A DNA stretch of 8,622 bases from Candidatus Halarchaeoplasma halalkaliphilum (GTDB taxonomy: Archaea > Thermoplasmatota > Thermoplasmata > Halarchaeoplasmatales > Halarchaeoplasmataceae). Under the pieces are notes generated by a model. That model had not been told where the DNA came from. It ran no database searches and worked only from the letters and a program-made list of their open reading frames with translations. The position numbers and the translations under genes were made by a program. This document shows, in pieces, positions 6,290-8,622 of the stretch. How positions within the stretch are numbered: position 1 is the stretch's first letter; each line of letters starts with the position of its first letter. Location of the stretch: NCBI GenBank assembly GCA_007133925.1, contig SLLU01000082.1, positions 1 to 8,622 of the forward strand, given 5' to 3'.

Positions 6290-6299
6290 TTTTTTAAGG
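6290..6299 (-). promoter_or_regulatory. candidate TATA box for the TPR/nitrilase-like gene
   Basis: On the minus strand the sequence reads CCTTAAAAAA, about 45-54 bases before the ATG. Transcription would start near 6268, giving a leader of about 20 bases that contains the GGAGG at 6254-6258. A second AT-rich run on the same strand, GAAATATATC (about 6392-6401), is a weaker and more distant alternative. Confidence 0.45.
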
Positions 6300-6300
6300 T

Positions 6301-6353
6301 GTATGGGAACCATGGTATCATTTCTACATATACCCTTCTAGATATCATTTCTA
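6301..6353. promoter_or_regulatory. possible operator-like repeats upstream of the TPR/nitrilase-like gene
   Basis: The 168-bp gap between the two minus-strand genes contains an exact 11-bp direct repeat, TATCATTTCTA, at 6316-6326 and 6343-6353 (27-bp period). Next to it is an inverted repeat ATGG-GAA-CCAT at 6303-6313. They lie just upstream of the proposed TATA box on the minus strand, where a regulator could bind. I see nothing else in the gap apart from the weak second TATA candidate. Confidence 0.25.
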
Positions 6354-6413
6354 ACATTGATCCCGTTTACTTACCCATGATTCGTATCCCTGATATATTT
6401 CACTTTTGGTTAT

Positions 6414-7937
6414 TTAGTACACCAAGGTCCATATAGCGGTTTCCTGGGCATCCAGATAGAGCCAGTAACCTCTTCCGGGATGGAAAACGAAGGTGTCCAC
6501 TTCATGAGTGTAGGCGATATTGTGTTCCTGGGAAGCATCAAAATGCCCCACAATAGTTACCTCATGGGGTACATGGTGGTTCCCCGACGTACTGCTGGGG
6601 ATACCCACCAGATTCCATCCGGGATACAGGGTCATATCGGTCTCCCCGGGCTCTGTTCCCTCTACGGTGAGCACTGTATCCTCCGTTACCCGCACCCATA
6701 CCCCCATGGTCCTATCCCAGTAACCGAGATTGTTGAAGTGTTCGTCCCTGCCGGGAACGTGGGATGACCAAACGCCCATTTCGGCATCGTAATACATCAC
6801 CCTGTCGTAACTGCCTTCTATTCCGTGGTCGGGGTGATGGAGTATGGACTCGGGTTCGGTGTCCCCAACATCAAGGTTGAAGGATACCAGGTTCCAACCC
6901 CCCGATACCGGATCGGCCTCAAGTGGTAATTCCATAATGGATTGCTCTATCTCCCGGAAATTGGCCGTAACCTCCATATCCTGCTCCATGACCACCACAA
7001 CCTCGTGCTCGCTCCCCTGTATGTCACCGGACCAGTGACTGAACTCCCATCCCTGGTGGGGTGTGGCCGTGAGTATAACTTCCTCGTTCCGCCATACAAG
7101 GTGTTCACCAACTCCCGGATCCACCTCTCCCTCGCCGTCCACATCCACGGTCAGTAGATTCTTTCCTATCCTCTCCAGATGTCTGAGGGTGGCATCCACT
7201 ATCTGATCCTGCTGTTCCTCTCTAGTGATATTGGCGTCAAGATCTCCATCCTGGGGACCGTAGTATCCGAACTGGGCGTGATTCCCCCCTTCTATTAGGA
7301 CGAACTCCGCATGATCGGGAAGGTCCTCCTTGCTGTCCTCTATGACATCCACTTCGATCAGCCCGTCTCGGTCACCGTAAATGGACATGAACTCCCCTTC
7401 CAGGTCACTGAGATCTCCTGAGGGGTAGGAGGCCCAGAAGAACAGGCCTTCCGCATCGCCTCCGTTGAAATACATCCCGGATGTGACACCTCCCAGAGAA
7501 TGGCCCCCTACGGACCAGAACTCGACATGAGGATAAGCCTCTATGACGTTACCAACGAGCACAGGTCTCGGTATGGGTACACCGAAGCGCACCGGTATCT
7601 CTATGGTTGCTACGAAGTATCCCTCCTCTGCGATCCTACGCGCGGTGGGTGCATACGAACGTTGATCCACCAGGGCCCCTGCGTATATCACAACGCCGAC
7701 CCTGGGTTCCGCACCAACCGGTTCGAAGGTTATCTCATCACCGGTCTCATTGACCCGTACCACATCATCGGATATCAGTGCCTCAAGTGCCTCGGGCATG
7801 GGGTGGTAATCTATCATAACGTGTTCGCCAAACATTCCTTCCTCCCCAGTTACTAACAGGGGGGAGAAAGCGGACACGATTATCAGCAGGGCGCACATGG
7901 AAACCAGGGTGATTCCTCCTTTGGTATCGTTTTTCAT
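6414..7937 (-). CDS. secreted alpha/beta hydrolase with C-terminal surface-type repeat modules
   Basis: 507 residues. Residues 1-31 are a Sec-type signal peptide: KNDTK, a hydrophobic stretch (ITLVSMCALLIIVSAFSPLL), then VTG; no lipobox is clear. Residues about 38-258 are an alpha/beta hydrolase: VGVVIYAGALVD (oxyanion region), nucleophile GGHSLGG with Ser147, acid in MSIYGDRDGL (Asp189 or Asp191), and GGNHAQFG with His220. Spacing fits the short alpha/beta hydrolase_5-like family, with esterase or dienelactone-hydrolase-like activity; the substrate is unknown. Residues about 261-328 resemble a divergent InlB-type repeat (LTATPHQGWEFSHWSGDI, VTANF). Residues about 340-507 carry two GWNLV modules (SGGWNLVSFN, YPGWNLVGIP), probably for surface display or sugar or protein binding. 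The protein is rich in Asp, Glu, Gly and His, fitting an extracellular location. The short leader carries GAGGAG about 10 bases before the ATG. Confidence 0.88.
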   Translation of the reverse strand: MKNDTKGGITLVSMCALLIIVSAFSPLLVTGEEGMFGEHVMIDYHPMPEALEALISDDVVRVNETGDEITFEPVGAEPRVGVVIYAGALVDQRSYAPTARRIAEEGYFVATIEIPVRFGVPIPRPVLVGNVIEAYPHVEFWSVGGHSLGGVTSGMYFNGGDAEGLFFWASYPSGDLSDLEGEFMSIYGDRDGLIEVDVIEDSKEDLPDHAEFVLIEGGNHAQFGYYGPQDGDLDANITREEQQDQIVDATLRHLERIGKNLLTVDVDGEGEVDPGVGEHLVWRNEEVILTATPHQGWEFSHWSGDIQGSEHEVVVVMEQDMEVTANFREIEQSIMELPLEADPVSGGWNLVSFNLDVGDTEPESILHHPDHGIEGSYDRVMYYDAEMGVWSSHVPGRDEHFNNLGYWDRTMGVWVRVTEDTVLTVEGTEPGETDMTLYPGWNLVGIPSSTSGNHHVPHEVTIVGHFDASQEHNIAYTHEVDTFVFHPGRGYWLYLDAQETAIWTLVY

Positions 7938-7972
7938 TTTACCTTTACTCCTCTATGGTATGACCACGTTTA

Positions 7973-7985
7973 CGTATATTAAATG
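7973..7985 (-). promoter_or_regulatory. candidate TATA box for the secreted hydrolase
   Basis: On the minus strand the sequence is CATTTAATATACG, a good match to the archaeal TATA consensus. It lies about 36-48 bases before the ATG at 7937, predicting a start near 7950 and a leader of about a dozen bases. Confidence 0.6.
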
Positions 7986-8013
7986 TTCCCGGCACATGTA
8001 TGGACACCGCCTC

Positions 8014-8029
8014 GAAAACAAATAAATAG
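8014..8029 (+). promoter_or_regulatory. candidate BRE/TATA element for the TldD/PmbA gene
   Basis: The sequence gaaaacaaataaatag lies about 31-46 bases before the ATG at 8060; the purine-A run followed by AAATAAATA resembles a BRE plus TATA pair. With the opposite-facing box at 7973-7985, it makes the 122-bp gap a divergent promoter region. Confidence 0.45.
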
Positions 8030-8059
8030 GCACCGTGGGATTCCCCCTTTGGTTGTAAC

Positions 8060-8622
8060 ATGGATGGAAAGAGTCTTTCTGAATTAGCGGTGGAACACGG
8101 CACCGCTCTGGGCGCCGAGTACGTTGAGGCACGTTTTGTGAGTACAACGGATGAAACTTACATAGCCAGGAACGGGACGTTCCTGAGCATACAGAAGAAA
8201 CCCTCCCTGGGCATCGGTGTGAGAGTTTTGGCCCACGGCGGCATGGGATTCGGTTCAACGGATCGTATGGAAGTTTCTTCTATAAAGGAGCTGACAAGCT
8301 CCCTTGTAAGGATGGCAAAGCTCAGCAAAAGAAAGGAACCCATACGACTGTCGGATGAAAAGGCAGTCAAAACAAGGTGGAAGGTACCCGTCAAAAGGGA
8401 TTTCGAGAGCGTATCCGGAAAGGACAAGGAAGAGTTCATAAAGGACCTGGACAAGAGCGTTAAAAAGGAGGCCGGGAGGGCCATCAACAACAGGATAGTG
8501 TTCCTGAGTACCCAGAAGGGTAACAAATACATAACCAACTCCCAGGGCTCCCGAATGGATGCCGAGCTATCCTACATGAGCGTGTTCACCATGATGAACG
8601 CAAAGGTGAAAAACAAGAGTGA
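8060..8622 (+). CDS. TldD/PmbA family protein, 5' part (runs off the window)
   Basis: 187 complete codons are present with no stop; the last two bases begin another codon. The N-terminal domain of the TldD/PmbA (modulator of DNA gyrase, microcin-processing) family is recognisable: GAEYVEARFV near residue 18, YIARNGTFLSIQKKPSLGIG, then VRVLAHGGMGFGST (about 55-68). A charged helical stretch follows, then KYITNSQGSRMDAELSY (about 155-171). TldD and PmbA form a heterodimeric metalloprotease; the zinc-binding HExxxH that separates TldD from PmbA would lie beyond the window, so I cannot say which this is. The N-terminal style slightly favours TldD. The ATG at 8060 follows a TATA-like box and starts right before the first helix. 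Confidence 0.88.
   Translation, partial: MDGKSLSELAVEHGTALGAEYVEARFVSTTDETYIARNGTFLSIQKKPSLGIGVRVLAHGGMGFGSTDRMEVSSIKELTSSLVRMAKLSKRKEPIRLSDEKAVKTRWKVPVKRDFESVSGKDKEEFIKDLDKSVKKEAGRAINNRIVFLSTQKGNKYITNSQGSRMDAELSYMSVFTMMNAKVKNKS

Overview
The window looks like a piece of a euryarchaeal chromosome. Four things support this: an archaeal-type transcription factor S (TFS); AT-rich TATA-like boxes about 25-35 bases ahead of most transcription units with very short leaders; a type II tRNA-Ser without an encoded CCA; and the start of a TldD/PmbA-family gene. The mix of a HTH-STAND protein, a long CYD-type TPR protein and a secreted protein with GWNLV modules suggests a Thermoplasmatota-like uncultured lineage. 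That placement is an inference from gene style, not a demonstrated taxonomy.

Layout. Positions 1-2739 hold four plus-strand genes: a small TPR protein (101-586), TFS (630-932), a GNAT acetyltransferase that starts one base after the TFS stop (934-1554), and a winged-helix plus STAND-like ATPase protein (1603-2739) whose Walker A lysine is replaced by alanine. A tRNA-Ser(GCU) gene follows (2789-2873). Its last 13 bases plus 67 bases of downstream DNA form a perfect 80-bp tandem duplication (2861-3020), and each copy carries two abutting hairpins and a T-tract. Converging on this is a minus-strand 1070-residue protein (3033-6245) with 17 consecutive 34-residue TPRs, a helical middle and a nitrilase-fold C-terminus. 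The nitrilase part keeps the Glu and Lys but has Val where the catalytic Cys should be. Upstream of it on the same strand is a secreted alpha/beta hydrolase with extra C-terminal surface-type modules (6414-7937). It is divergent from the 5' part of a TldD/PmbA gene (8060 to the window end).

How the genes fit together. TFS and the GNAT are very likely co-transcribed. The small TPR gene, the STAND-like gene, the TPR/nitrilase-like gene, the hydrolase and TldD/PmbA each have their own candidate promoter, so no single obvious operon or defence cassette is present. The most unusual items are the two apparently catalytically altered proteins on either side of the tRNA (a lysine-less STAND regulator and a cysteine-less nitrilase fused to TPRs) and the tRNA-end duplication with structured spacer between them.
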